Positions 26,991 to 37,700 of a DNA stretch of 64,000 nt are shown here, piece by piece; position 1 is the first letter of the stretch, and each line of letters starts with the position of its first letter. The notes below the pieces were generated by a model. The model searched no databases. It was not told where the DNA came from and worked only from the letters and a program-made list of their open reading frames with translations. Made by a program: the position numbers and the translations under genes. Source of the DNA: Natronorubrum halophilum (GTDB taxonomy: Archaea; Halobacteriota; Halobacteria; Halobacteriales; Natrialbaceae); assembly GCF_003670115.1 (NCBI RefSeq), contig NZ_QQTY01000001.1:248001-312000 (forward strand), in the 5' to 3' direction.

Positions 26991-28403
26991 ATGACCTCGC
27001 CCAACGTTCTCCTCGTCATTCTCGACAGCGTCCGAGCGGCGAACACGAGTCTTCACGGACATTACAACGAGACGACGCCGGAACTCGAGGCGTTCGCCTC
27101 GGAGGCGACGGTGTATACGCAGGCCCACTCGCCCGGCATCCATAGTATCGCAAGCCACGTGAGTATTTTTACCGGTTACGAAGTCGCCGAACACCGTGCA
27201 GTAGATCACACAGCAGAAATCGAACCGGGAACAACTATCTGGGAGGAACTCTCCGAGATTGGGTATCAGACGGGGCTCTTCACGTCGAACAGCGTCATCG
27301 CCGACGCATCATCGCTCGCTCAGTCGTTCGATGATGTGGATGGGCCATCAGCCTCTGCATACCCCTTTCCTGACGCACTATCACCCGATGAGTTGAGCGG
27401 TGAAACCGGAAAGTGGGAGTTTCTCAGGGCTGCACTCGGTAGCAATCAACCGGTCAGATCACTTTCCAATGGTGTCAGTGACCAACTCCGACGAATTCGC
27501 GGACCGTTGGTCGATCACGACGAGAGTCGCCAACATATCGACTCGTTTCTCGAGTGGACAGACGAGCGGACCCGGCCGTGGGCCGCGTGTCTCAACCTCA
27601 TGGACGCCCACTATCCGTACCTCCCTGCGCCGAGATACGATCGATGGGGTGGATCTCGACTCCGAGAACTTCACGAGGAGATTAGGGAGCCACTGTTACG
27701 CGAATTTCTGGGTGGCCGACCCTGGTGGCAACTGGGTGCGTTCGAATCGCTGTACGACGGGTGTATTCGTCAGGCCGATGCGATTGTCCATGAGTTGCTC
27801 GACGCTTTGCGCGCCCGGGACGAACTATCGAACACTTTACTCGTCATTACGTCCGACCACGGCGAAGGATTTGGCGAACCGTGTGAGCTTGGAACCCCAG
27901 TTAGACTAATCGATCACAACTTCGGAGTCAACGAACAGTTGACACACGTTCCACTCATCGTGAGCCATCCCGGTCACGATCAGGGAGAGACAGTCGACAA
28001 ACCGGTTTCGCTGGCCCAGTTCCCTGCTGTCGTGCATGCACAACTCGAGGGGCGCCATCGGACGTTCAAACGGGCTGATCCGGTACTCACCACAACGTAT
28101 CGAATTCAGGAGCCCGGTGACGAACTCCCGCTGGAGGCGACCGATCGTTCTCCGTACTTCGGGCCGTGGCACGCGATATACGAAACTCGAGACGGCGTCG
28201 TTCGAAAGGACGCACTTCATAACGAGTACGATGCACAGATGGCGATTCCGAACGCCTGCGAGCGATCCGTCGTCGGCCGCGCCGATCGAACGCGTATCGA
28301 GGAAACTATTTCGTCTCTCGAGCCGGCGACAATCGTTTCCGGGCAGCAGCAGGTCTCGGACTCGATTGAACAACGGCTGAACGATCTCGGCTACATCCAA
28401 TAA
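26991..28403 (+). CDS. Sulfatase-superfamily protein, paralog of the one at 22722
   Basis: 470 aa, very similar to the 22722 product: MTSPNVLLVILDSVRAANTSLHGH at the start, NLMDAHYPYLPAP, ITSDHGEGFGEP and the ending RLNDLGYIQ. The nucleophile region reads SIASHVSIFTG, again Ser without the C-x-P-x-R signature. The two flank a flippase and GT61, as if a duplicated cassette had been split. They may add the same group (for example a phospho-substituent) at different glycan positions, which is inference. Confidence 0.82.
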   Translation: MTSPNVLLVILDSVRAANTSLHGHYNETTPELEAFASEATVYTQAHSPGIHSIASHVSIFTGYEVAEHRAVDHTAEIEPGTTIWEELSEIGYQTGLFTSNSVIADASSLAQSFDDVDGPSASAYPFPDALSPDELSGETGKWEFLRAALGSNQPVRSLSNGVSDQLRRIRGPLVDHDESRQHIDSFLEWTDERTRPWAACLNLMDAHYPYLPAPRYDRWGGSRLRELHEEIREPLLREFLGGRPWWQLGAFESLYDGCIRQADAIVHELLDALRARDELSNTLLVITSDHGEGFGEPCELGTPVRLIDHNFGVNEQLTHVPLIVSHPGHDQGETVDKPVSLAQFPAVVHAQLEGRHRTFKRADPVLTTTYRIQEPGDELPLEATDRSPYFGPWHAIYETRDGVVRKDALHNEYDAQMAIPNACERSVVGRADRTRIEETISSLEPATIVSGQQQVSDSIEQRLNDLGYIQ

Positions 28404-28538
28404 CCCGCTGATTTCGTTCGAACACCGGTCAATCACTCGTGCATTCGTCAAGTATTCGCGAGCCGCAGTCAAGTGCGTTTTCCGAGATCGTGGACTATTA
28501 GACAGAGGCTAGAACGACGAGTCAGAACCCCGAAAACA

Positions 28539-28544
28539 TATAAT
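28539..28544 (+). promoter_or_regulatory. TATA box of the nucleotidyltransferase gene
   Basis: TATAAT within ACATATAATG, 23 bp before the ATG at 28568; a near-leaderless start. Confidence 0.55.
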
Positions 28545-28567
28545 GTTCAAGAATAATCGGTAGAAAC

Positions 28568-29302
28568 ATGCAAGCAGTCGTCTTAGCCGCCGGAAAGGGC
28601 ACCCGCCTCCGGCCGCTCACGGAAGACAAACCGAAGGTTCTCGTCGAGGTCGACGACACGCCCCTCATCGAGGACGTCTTCGATAGCCTCCTCGAGATCG
28701 GCGTCACCGAACTGGTAGTTGTCGTCGGCTACATGAAAGAAAAGATCATCGAGCGCTACGGCGACGAGTACGAAGGCGTGCCGATCACCTACGCCCACCA
28801 GCGCGAACAACTCGGACTCGCACACGCCATTCTCCAGGCCGAACCACACATCGACGGTGATTTCGTGCTCATGCTCGGGGACAACGTTTTCCGCGGGAAC
28901 CTCGGCGACGTGATCAATCGCCAGCAGGAGGATCGCGCTGACGCAGCCTTTCTCGTCGAGGAAGTCCCCTACGAGGAGGCCTCCCGGTACGGCGTCCTCG
29001 ACACCAACGAGTACGGCGAGATCGTCGAGGTCGTCGAAAAGCCGGACGATCCGCCGTCGAACCTCGTCATGACCGGGTTCTACACCTTCACACCGGCGAT
29101 CTTCCACGCCTGTCACCTCGTACAGCCCTCGGACCGCGGCGAGTACGAGCTTCCGGACGCGATCGATCTGCTCATCCAGTCGGGGAGAACCATCGACGCG
29201 ATCCGAATGGACGGGTGGCGGATCGACGTCGGCTATCCCGAGGACCGCGAGACGGCGGAAGAGCGGATCCGGGACCAGCGAGAAGCGCTCTCGGAGCAGT
29301 AG
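28568..29302 (+). CDS. Sugar-1-phosphate nucleotidyltransferase (AglF-like)
   Basis: 244 aa. The nucleotide-binding loop is LAAGKGTRLRPLTEDKPKVLVEV at the N-terminus, followed by LMLGDNVFRG (metal-binding Asp), YGVLDTNEYGEIVEVVEKP and GWRIDVGYPEDRETAEE. It makes UDP- or dTDP-glucose from glucose-1-phosphate, as AglF does in Haloferax N-glycosylation. It has a strong TATA box and lies 66 bp before a broken epimerase gene, so the two were probably a functional pair. Confidence 0.9.
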   Translation: MQAVVLAAGKGTRLRPLTEDKPKVLVEVDDTPLIEDVFDSLLEIGVTELVVVVGYMKEKIIERYGDEYEGVPITYAHQREQLGLAHAILQAEPHIDGDFVLMLGDNVFRGNLGDVINRQQEDRADAAFLVEEVPYEEASRYGVLDTNEYGEIVEVVEKPDDPPSNLVMTGFYTFTPAIFHACHLVQPSDRGEYELPDAIDLLIQSGRTIDAIRMDGWRIDVGYPEDRETAEERIRDQREALSEQ

Positions 29303-29368
29303 GCTCGTTTCGGTCGATCGAACGCTGGCTTCGAAAACGACTAACGATTCCGGACCGTTCGGGATGAT

Positions 29369-30351
29369 ATGAACGTCCTCGTGACCGGCGGTGCAGGGTT
29401 TATCGGCTCCCACATCGCCGAGGGACTCCTCGAGGCGGGCCACGACGTCACCGCCCTCGACGTCCTCGATCCCTACTACGACCTCGGCATCAAGGAACGA
29501 AACATCGACATCTGTCGCGATATCGCCCCCGACAGCTTCGAGTTCGTCGAGGGGTCGATCACCGACGAGGAACTGGTTCGAGAGCTCGTCTCGAGTCGCG
29601 ATATCCAGTTCATCTACCATCAGGCCGCCCAGGCGGGGGTCAGGACCAGCGTCGAGAACCCGAAAAAGCCCCACGAGATCAACACGACCGGGCTTCTCAA
29701 TCTCTTGCTCGCAGCCGACGATCACGGCGTGACCCGATTCGTCAACGCATCTCCTCGTCCGTCTACGGCGAGGTCGAGTATCTGCCGTACGACGAGGATC
29801 ACCAGAACGTGCCACAGAGCCCCTACGGCGTCACCAAACTCGCCGCCGAACACTACTGTCGAGTCTGGGACGAGGTCTACGACCTGCCGACGGTCAGCCT
29901 CCGGTACTTTACGGTGTACGGTCCCCGGATGCGGCCGAACATGGCGATTACGAACTTCACCTCCCGCTGTCTGAACGGAACCGCACCCGAGATCTACGGG
30001 GACGGCCAGCAGACCCGGGACTTCACCTACATCGACGACATCGTCGGGGCGAACCTCGCGCTCCTCGAGACCGGCGCTGCGGACGGTGAGGTGATGAACA
30101 TCGGGTCGACGGGGAACATCACGATCGAGGAACTCGCGGAATACATCATCGACGAGACCGGGGCCGACGTGGACATCGAGTACACCGATGCGAAGGAGGC
30201 CGACGCTCGCCACACGCACTCCGACGTGACGAAAGCCAGCGAGTTGATCGACTACGAGCCGTCGACGACGATCCGCGAGGGCGTCTCGCAGTTCGTCGGC
30301 TGGTACCGCGAGAACCGCGAGTGGTACGAGCCGCTCGTGTTGAACTCCTAG
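29369..30351 (+). pseudogene. NAD-dependent sugar-nucleotide epimerase, frameshifted
   Basis: The first part reads MNVLVTGGAGFIGSH to FVNAS, and the second, in another frame, reads SSVYGEVEYLPYDED... through PYGVTKLAAE (YxxxK) to the end. The 983-bp span is one base short of 328 codons. Placing a one-base deletion near 29750-29754 restores the canonical NASSSSVYGE motif. As written, the product stops being family-like at about residue 128. Both halves are otherwise intact, so the lesion is recent or a sequencing error. The family includes UDP-glucose and UDP-glucuronate 4-epimerases. Confidence 0.85.
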
Positions 30352-30443
30352 CGGTCGCGAACGGCGGCGATCGGACTCGAGGACGGACTTTCGACCGTCC
30401 GATTCGTGGAAAAAACGCCTCGAGTCCGATTCGCCGAACCCAA

Positions 30444-30989
30444 CTACCAGGGTTCGTTCTTCAGCCCGAGTTTGTAGGCGATCACGTTGGTCGTGACGTG
30501 TAGAATCGGCGTTAGAATCACGACGACGGCAACGACCTCCCACGTGAATACGTCGAAGAACCACTCGCTGGCCAACAGCGCGGTCAGGGGCAGCGAGACG
30601 ACGACGAAGTCGAGTTGGTCGAGTCCGGGAAACATCGCGCCGCGCTGGCGGCCGGAACGGCGTTTCAGGAACGACGCCAGGATATCGCCGAGCATCGCCC
30701 CGGCAGCGAGGCCGAGCGCGGCGAACGGCGTGAACTCCGGTACGTCCACACCGGTCGCGCTGTTGACGTCGGGCGCGAAGAGGCTCAAAATACCCGCGAG
30801 AGCGAGGCCAGCAATGATTCCGGCAGCGGTTCCACGCCACGTTTTCCCGTCGCCCAACATCCGCTTGTCACCCCACGTCCGACCGCCGTCGATCGGTCGT
30901 CCGCCGCCAGCCAACACCGCGGCATTGTTGGGGACGTAGGCGGGCAACATCGCCCAGAACGCGATCACGATCGTCTCGAGGATTGCCAT
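30444..30989 (-). CDS. carS: CDP-archaeol synthase
   Basis: 181 aa, five hydrophobic segments. The DUF46/CarS signatures are LPAYVPNNAAVLAGGG, DGKTWRGTAAG and GDILASFLKRRSGRQRGAMFPGLDQLDF. CarS joins CTP to unsaturated archaetidic acid to give CDP-archaeol, the precursor of polar membrane lipids. It acts in the cytoplasmic membrane and is a core archaeal gene that marks the end of the glycan island. It is convergent with the broken epimerase gene. Confidence 0.93.
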   Translation of the reverse strand: MAILETIVIAFWAMLPAYVPNNAAVLAGGGRPIDGGRTWGDKRMLGDGKTWRGTAAGIIAGLALAGILSLFAPDVNSATGVDVPEFTPFAALGLAAGAMLGDILASFLKRRSGRQRGAMFPGLDQLDFVVVSLPLTALLASEWFFDVFTWEVVAVVVILTPILHVTTNVIAYKLGLKNEPW

Positions 30990-31145
30990 ATCCGCGGGAA
31001 CGAACCGCCGTGTCTTAATCGGCGGTGGTTCGCACCCGAGTTATCGCGGGGACTTCGAGTCGCCCGACCCCAGCGGAATGAGACCCCGCACCTTACCCAG
31101 CGGAGTGAGATCCCGCTCCGTCCCCGACCGACCGCCACACGAACC

Positions 31146-31166
31146 ACAGATGTACACAGTATCTGT
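31146..31166. promoter_or_regulatory. Inverted repeat upstream of the ectoine hydrolase gene
   Basis: ACAGAT, nine bases, then ATCTGT: a perfect 6-bp inverted repeat 64 bp before the GTG at 31231. Its core holds TACACAG, also found before other genes of the island (43371 and 45228). A regulator-binding site is plausible. Confidence 0.4.
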
Positions 31167-31230
31167 AACACCTATACACGAAAAACTTTTAGCACTCCTG
31201 ATCGATCCACCTCCTAGAGGCCCTGTTATC

Positions 31231-32409
31231 GTGTCACGAGATATCTTCGACGAGGCGGAGTACGAACGGCGGGTGAATCGGACGAAAGAACGGTTACGCG
31301 AGGAGGAACTCGACGCCATCGTCGTTTCCGACCCGGCCAACATGAACTACCTCACGGGGTACGACGGCTGGTCGTTCTACGTCCATCAGGCCGTCATCGT
31401 CACGCCGGACCACGAGGAACCGGTCTGGGTCGGCCGCGAGATGGACGCGGGCGGCGCGCGCGCGACGACCCACCTGTCCGAACCCAACGTTCTCACCTAC
31501 AGCGACGATCACGTCCACTCGCCGCACGACCTCCATCCGATGGACTACGTCGCGGGCGTCCTCGAGGACCTCGACGTCGAAGACGGGCGTATCGGGCTCG
31601 AGATGGACGCCTCCTACTTCACCGCGAAGTCCTACACCCGACTCCAGCAAAACCTCCCCGACGCCGAGTTCGAGGACGCGACGCTACTGGTCGGCTGGGT
31701 CCGAATCAAGAAGTCCGAGCGGGAACTCGAGTACATGCGCGAGGCGGCCCGCATCTCGGAGAACGCGATGCGGGCCGGCCTCGATACGATCGAGGAGGGC
31801 GTTCCGGAGTACGAAGCCGCGGCCGAGATCTACGAGGCGCTGATCACCGGCACCGACGAGTACGGCGGCGACTACCCCTCGATCGTCCCGCTGATGCCCT
31901 CGGGCGACCACACGGACACCCCGCACCTCACGTGGACCGACCGTCCGTTCGAGGACGGCGACCCGGTCATCATCGAACTCTCGGGCTGTCGCCACCGATA
32001 CCACTCCCCGCTCGCGCGGACGATGTTCGTCGGCGACCCGCCCGAGGAACTCGAGCGAACCGCCGATATCGTCGTCGAGGGGATCGAAACCGCCCTCGAC
32101 GTCGCCGAACCGGGCGTCACCTGCGAAGCCGTCGAAACGGCCTGGCGCGAAACCATCGCGCAGTACGGTCTCGAGAAGGAGGATCGAATCGGCTACTCGA
32201 TGGGGCTTGGCTACCCGCCGGACTGGGGCGAACACACCGCGAGCATCCGGCCCGGCGACGAGACGGTACTCGAGGAGAACATGACGTTCCACATGATCCC
32301 CGGCATCTGGACGGAAGCGGTCGGCATGGAGATCAGCGAAACGTTCCGCGTCACGTCCGACGGGGCGGAAACGCTCGCCGACTTCCCGCGACGACTGTTC
32401 ACGACATAA
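31231..32409 (+). CDS. doeA: Ectoine hydrolase (DoeA/EutD), M24 creatinase-like
   Basis: 392 aa from the GTG at 31231. The pattern [21 protein letters not shown], the [14 protein letters not shown] segment, [52 protein letters not shown] and [13 protein letters not shown] are those of DoeA-type proteins. DoeA opens the ectoine ring to N-acetyl-diaminobutyrate. The M24 metal ligands are changed (Glu249 for the first Asp; no Asp before LART), as expected for the metal-independent creatinase branch. It is followed 25 bp later by a Glu/Leu-type dehydrogenase gene. Other M24 amidohydrolase activity is possible, but the whole-length match favours DoeA. Confidence 0.82.
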   Translation: MSRDIFDEAEYERRVNRTKERLREEELDAIVVSDPANMNYLTGYDGWSFYVHQAVIVTPDHEEPVWVGREMDAGGARATTHLSEPNVLTYSDDHVHSPHDLHPMDYVAGVLEDLDVEDGRIGLEMDASYFTAKSYTRLQQNLPDAEFEDATLLVGWVRIKKSERELEYMREAARISENAMRAGLDTIEEGVPEYEAAAEIYEALITGTDEYGGDYPSIVPLMPSGDHTDTPHLTWTDRPFEDGDPVIIELSGCRHRYHSPLARTMFVGDPPEELERTADIVVEGIETALDVAEPGVTCEAVETAWRETIAQYGLEKEDRIGYSMGLGYPPDWGEHTASIRPGDETVLEENMTFHMIPGIWTEAVGMEISETFRVTSDGAETLADFPRRLFTT

Positions 32410-32434
32410 CGACCACTTCGCACTCACCCTACCA

Positions 32435-33721
32435 ATGACTACGACACCAACGCAACAGGAGGCAGAACCGGACGACGATCTCGATTCGGCGCTCGTCACC
32501 GCCCGCCGACAGCTCGAGCGCGCGGCGACGCACGTCGATGTCGACCCCGGCGTTATCGAGCGCCTGAAACACCCGACCAAGGTCCAGCAGGTCTCGGTTC
32601 CCCTCGAGCGCGATGACGGCTCCGTCGACGTCTTCACCGGATACCGCGCCCAGCACGACGACGTCCGCGGGCCCTACAAGGGCGGACTGCGATACCATCC
32701 CGAGGTATCCGCCGAGGAGTGTACCGGCCTCTCGATGTGGATGACCTGGAAGTGCGCCGTGATGGATCTCCCCTTCGGCGGCGGAAAGGGCGGTATTTCC
32801 GTCGATCCCAAAGCGCTGACCGAGGACGAGACCGAACGGCTCACGCGCCGGTTCGCCGAAGAGCTGCGCGACGTCGTCGGGCCGACGAAGGACGTTCCGG
32901 CACCGGACATGGGTACCGACGCCCAGACGATGGCCTGGTTCATGGACGCCTACTCGATGCAACAGGGCGAGACCATTCCCGGCGTCGTCACCGGTAAGCC
33001 GCCCGTCGTCGGCGGCTCCTACGGCCGCGAGGAGGCACCGGGACGCTCGACAGCGATCGCCGCTCGAGAGGCCGTCGACTACTACGACCGCGACCTCTCG
33101 AACACGACGGTCGCCGTCCAGGGATTCGGGAGCGTCGGCGCTAACGCCGCTCGCCTGCTCGAGGACTGGGGTGCGACAGTCGTCGCCGTCAGCGACGTCA
33201 ACGGCGCGATCTACGACCCCGGCGGCCTCGCGATCCACGAGATCCCGACCCACGAGGAGGAACCCGAAGCCGTCCTCGCACAGGACGCACCGGAAACGAT
33301 CTCGAACGCGGAGATCCTCGAACTCGACGTCGACGTGTTGATCCCGGCCGCCGTCGGGAACGTCATCACGGCGGACAACGCGGACGCCATCGCGGCCGAC
33401 ATCGTCGTCGAGGGTGCGAACGGCCCGACCACGTTCGCCGCCGACACCATCCTCGAGGAACGCGATGTCGCCGTGATTCCCGACATTCTCGCCAACGCCG
33501 GCGGGGTGACGGTGAGTTACTTCGAGTGGCTCCAGGACATCAACCGCCGCCAGTGGTCGCTCGAGCGCGTCAACACGGAACTCGAAGAACACATGCTCGA
33601 GGCCTGGGCGGACGTCCGCGAGGAAGTCGAGGAGAAGGACCTGGCGTGGCGCGACGCCGCCTACGTCGTGGCGCTGTCGCGGATCGCCGAGGCGAAGGCG
33701 ACGCGCGGGCTCTGGCCGTAA
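32435..33721 (+). CDS. Glu/Leu/Phe/Val dehydrogenase
   Basis: 428 aa. The Lys of [13 protein letters not shown] and Asp of [17 protein letters not shown] form the substrate site. The NAD(P) fold is [20 protein letters not shown] and [16 protein letters not shown] are family hallmarks. It interconverts glutamate (or another amino acid) and its 2-oxo acid. Cotranscribed with doeA, it could regenerate 2-oxoglutarate for the transaminases and release ammonium (inference). Haloarchaea have several paralogs and coenzyme choice is unknown. Confidence 0.9.
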   Translation: MTTTPTQQEAEPDDDLDSALVTARRQLERAATHVDVDPGVIERLKHPTKVQQVSVPLERDDGSVDVFTGYRAQHDDVRGPYKGGLRYHPEVSAEECTGLSMWMTWKCAVMDLPFGGGKGGISVDPKALTEDETERLTRRFAEELRDVVGPTKDVPAPDMGTDAQTMAWFMDAYSMQQGETIPGVVTGKPPVVGGSYGREEAPGRSTAIAAREAVDYYDRDLSNTTVAVQGFGSVGANAARLLEDWGATVVAVSDVNGAIYDPGGLAIHEIPTHEEEPEAVLAQDAPETISNAEILELDVDVLIPAAVGNVITADNADAIAADIVVEGANGPTTFAADTILEERDVAVIPDILANAGGVTVSYFEWLQDINRRQWSLERVNTELEEHMLEAWADVREEVEEKDLAWRDAAYVVALSRIAEAKATRGLWP

Positions 33722-33869
33722 TTTCCGCCGGCCGGCTATCGTCACCCCGTTCTCTCGACACCCGTCTACGCGACCGACCGGGGGAATTGCGCGTTCGTCT
33801 TCGAGAGTCGCTTGCTCGAGGAACACCGTCGGTACCGACGACAGACGGTCACTCGATCGAAGTTTGTGG

Positions 33870-34209
33870 TCAGCGTCGCTCGATACCGATATACGCACCG
33901 AGCTGTCCAACGACATCGTCGACGAGCGACTCGTCGAGCGTGCCGAGCTCACGATCGATTCGAGTCGTCTCGACCGATGCGACCGCCCACGGGAGAATGG
34001 AACTGTCCTTCGGGAGACCACCGCCGATGATATCGTCGTCGTCGATCGGAACGCGCTCGTCGTACCACATTTTCGTCGAGAGCGTGAGTGCGATGTACTG
34101 GTCGCCGTGAAACGGCCGCATCCGTTCCGATAATCAGCCACGGTCGACTCGCATCGTCGCCCTTAAACGGATCATCCGCGAAGACGATCGTCCCTCGCTC
34201 GTGCGTCAT
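33870..34209 (-). pseudogene. PemK/MazF-like toxin gene, frameshifted
   Basis: The first frame gives MTHERGTIVFADDPFKGDDASRPWLIIGTDA. A second frame then gives PFHGDQYIALTLSTKMWYDE and continues to SSILPWAVASVE and the end at 33870. The span of 340 bp is 113 codons plus one base, and a net +1 shift in the GGCC run at 34114-34117 explains it. Intact relatives cleave RNA. The start overlaps the stop of the upstream HTH gene (ATGA), the usual toxin-antitoxin arrangement. Lesion or sequencing error cannot be separated here. Confidence 0.75.
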
Positions 34210-34565
34210 TCGCTCGCTTCGATCCACTCGTCGCGATCCTCGTCGCCGTAGAGTTCGTTGAACCGCTGGATCGTCCGATGGAACTGGTGTGCACGACGAA
34301 GCCGTTCCGTGTCGTCCGTAATGGCCCAGTACGAACCCTTGTGTCGAACGAGATCCTGTTCCTTCAGCCGGTTGAGTACCGCCGAGATCGAGTTCTCGTT
34401 GACGTCCGATCGTTCGGCGATCGTCGACGCCTTCCACGCCTTGTCCCTGTGTTCGTAGAGGAACCGGAGCACTCGTTCGGCGTTACTCGGCTCTTCGAGT
34501 TCCGCGGACGTCCGCTCTTCGAAATCTTCGATATCGATCGGCATATCTGGAATAACGAGCTGCAT
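34206..34565 (-). CDS. MarR-like HTH antitoxin/regulator
   Basis: 119 aa from the ATG at 34565; an in-frame ATG at 34544 (MPIDIEDFEERTSAELEE) is an alternative. A winged helix is visible: RVLRFLYEHRDKAWKASTIAERSDVNENSISAVLNRLKEQDLVRHKG. The acidic N-terminal segment is the likely toxin-contact part. It overlaps the frameshifted PemK-like gene by four bases, so it is the antitoxin and autoregulator of a two-gene module. Confidence 0.75.
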   Translation of the reverse strand: MQLVIPDMPIDIEDFEERTSAELEEPSNAERVLRFLYEHRDKAWKASTIAERSDVNENSISAVLNRLKEQDLVRHKGSYWAITDDTERLRRAHQFHRTIQRFNELYGDEDRDEWIEASE

Positions 34566-34709
34566 CAATAAAAACGTATTCGAGCTATTATCAATATGGC
34601 GTGTATCATAGTATCCGATGTATCCTCTATATTTTACGTCGGCCGTCGACGGATAGGTCTACCCGAGAAATTAACGCGAAACTCGAGCCACACCATCGTC
34701 TCACAACCG

Positions 34710-37700
34710 TTACTCCGCCGACAGCGCCGCCGAAACCTTCTCGATCGGATGCGGTGGATCGCCGCAGCCGTCGTACGTCGACAGCTGCGACCGACAGGAA
34801 GCTCCGGGCGCGACGACAGTTTCGCCGTCGCTCGAGTCGATCTGATCGAACAGCACCTCTCCGATGGCTCGACTCAGCGAGTAGTGTTCGGCCTCGTAGC
34901 CGAAGGAGCCGGCCATGCCGCAACAGCCCGAATCGAGCGCGTCGACCTCGTAGCCGACGGTCTCGAGGACCGTCGCCGCGTGGCCGTCCTTCTTCGTCGC
35001 CTTCTGGTGGCAGTGGCCGTGGTAGGTCAGGCGCTCCTCGAGTCCGCCGTCCCCGGTCGGCAGTCGATCAGCCAGATCGAACCGCTCTACGTACTCCATG
35101 ACGCCGTAGGTGTTCGCCGAGATCCGTTCCACGTCGCGCCCGGAAAGCAGGTCCAGGTAGTCCGACTGGAGCATTACGGCGTCCGAGGGCTCGACCAGGA
35201 CGACCTCCCAGCCGTCCTCGACGGCCGGCGTCAGCGCGTCGACGTTCGTCCGAGCGCGCTCCCGGGAAACGTCGAGGAAGCCCTTCGAGTGCGCCGGCCG
35301 GCCGGTCGACGTCACGCCCTCGGGAATCCGGACGTGGACGCCCGCCGTCTCGAGGACCTGCACGGCAGCCTTCCCGGCTCGCGGGTGGTTGTAGTTCGTG
35401 TACGTATCCGGGAAGAGCAACACCTTCCGGTCGGCGTCCGCTTCCGAAACCTTCGGCCCGCGCTTTGCGAACCAGTCCTCGAAGCTCTCGCTCGCGAACG
35501 TCGGCAGGTCGCGCTCGCGGGCGATCCCGACCGTTTTTTCGGCGATCGTTCCGACACCCGGCAGCGAGGCCGCCCAGTTCGAGAGCGGTGCGAGCGCGGA
35601 GCCGACGGCGTTCAGTCGGTCGACGTTCGCGAACAGCTTGTCCCGGAGGCTCGAGCCGTGTTCGCGGTGGTGGGCGTGTTCGACTTCGGCCTTGAGCTTC
35701 GCCATGTCGACCTCGCTCGGACAGTCCCGCGCACAGCCCTTGCAGCCGATACAGAGGTCCATCACCTCGGCGACGAACTCCTCGTCGGTGGGGTCGACCT
35801 CGAGTTCGCCGTCCATCGCCCCCCGGAGCATGTTCGCCCGGCCGCGGGTGCTCAGACTCTCCTCTTCGGCCGCGCGATACGTCGGACACATCACGCCGCC
35901 GGTCGTCGCCTGGTCGCCGCGGCAACCGCCACAGCCGTGACAGAGTTCGACCATGCCCTGCATGCCGTTGTCGGTGTCCCACTCGAGGGCGGGTTCGAAC
36001 CCCGCGTCGAACTCGTAGTTGGGCGAGAACCGGAGGTGCTCCGTCATGTCGTGGTCGCCACAGACGTTCCCCGGGTTCAACAGCCAGTCCGGATCGAACG
36101 CCGTCTTGAGGTCGCAAAAGAGCGACCAGACGTCGTCGCCGTACAGTTTCCGATTCCACTGCGTTCGGGCGCGGCCGTCGCCGTGCTCGCCCGACACGCT
36201 CCCGCCGTACTCGACGACGAGGTCGGTCACCGCGTCCGAAATCGCCTCGAACTGGTTCAGCCCGGCCGGACTCTTGGTGTCGACCAGCGGTCGCATGTGC
36301 ATACAGCCCGGTCCGGCGTGGGCGTAGAAGCTCGCGAACGTGTCCTGTTCCTCGAGGACCGCTTGAAAGTCGGCGACGTAGTCCGCGAGGTTCTCGGTCG
36401 GGACGGCCGTGTCCTCGATGAAGGAGATGTGCTTCGCGTCGGACGTCCGCGACAGAAGGATTGGCGCGGCGCTCTTCCGAAGTTTCCAGAGTTCCGCCTT
36501 CCCCTCGGCGTCGTGGGCCTCGAGGGCGTCGAAAGCGCGGACGGGGTCGCGCCCGGCGGTCACGTTTCCGTCGCCGTCCGCGTCGCTCGCATCGGCCGTC
36601 GGATCGGGCACGTCCTCGTCTGGGAGCCGATCCCGGAGCAGTTCCGCGACCTGCTCGCGGCCGTTTTCGTCGCCGTCGCCGTAGAACTCGACCAGCAGTG
36701 CCGTCTCGGTATCGGCGGGAAGCCGGTCGGCCACGGCGGCGAACTCCTCCGTCTCTCGAGCGAGATCGAGCAACACGTCGTCGATCGCCTCGATCGCCGC
36801 CGGATCGTGCGTCCGGACGATGGTGTCGACGTCCGCCATCGCCTCGAGCAGGTCGTGGTAGGTCAGGAGGGCGACGGAGGTGGTCTCGGGGACGGTCTCG
36901 AGCGAGAGGGTCGCCGCCGTCACGATGCCGAGGGTCCCTTCGCTGCCGGCGAAGACGCGCGCGAGGTTGACCGTCGCGTCGGGATCGGGTTCGTCGTCGG
37001 TCACGACCGATTCGTCGGTGTTTTCGTCGAACCCGGTCGGATTGCCGTAGGCCTCCGCAACCAGTCGGTCGAGGTTGTACCCCGACACGTTGCGCTTCAG
37101 TTGCGGGAACACCTCCCGGATCGCGTCGGCTTCCTCGTCGATCACGCGACGCAGGGCCTCGTGGATCCGCTCGAGCAAGTCGCCCTCCGGATCGGCCCGT
37201 TCGCGAAGCTCCGCGACCGATAGCTCGCCGAAGCGCTCGACGGAGCCGTCGGCGAGGACGACTTCGACCGCTTCGACGTACGCATCCGTCTTGCCATACT
37301 GCAGCGAGTGCGCGCCGGTGGAGTTGTTGCCGATCGCCCCGCCAACGGTACTACGGTTCCCGGCGGCGGGATCGGGCGCGAACTTCAGATCGTGGGGGGC
37401 GAGCGCGTCGTTGAGATCGGCGAGAATCGTACCCGCCTGGACGGTCGCTCGTCGCTCGCCAGGGTTGAGCGAGCACAACTCGTCCATGTGCGTCGTGAGA
37501 TCGAGAACGACGGCCTCGTTGACCGCCTGTCCGGCGAGACTGGTCCCGCCGCCGCGCGGGAGGACCGGAACCCCGTGCTCGGCGCAGTACTCGACGACGT
37601 TCGCGATGTCGGCCGTCGATCGCGGCAACACGACGCCGACGGGCGTCATCTCGTAGGCGCTGGCGTCGGTCGCGTACAGCCGTCGGCTGTACTCGTCGAA

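Noticed and set aside
7450-28403. Calling the three sulfatase-family genes true formylglycine sulfatases
   Set aside because: None has Cys or Ser in a proper C/S-x-P-x-R motif at the nucleophile loop.
34596-37223. Long plus-strand open frame (875 codons) opposite the FAD/Fe-S oxidase
   Set aside because: No domain recognisable; the minus-strand protein has complete FAD, Fe-S and CCG motifs.
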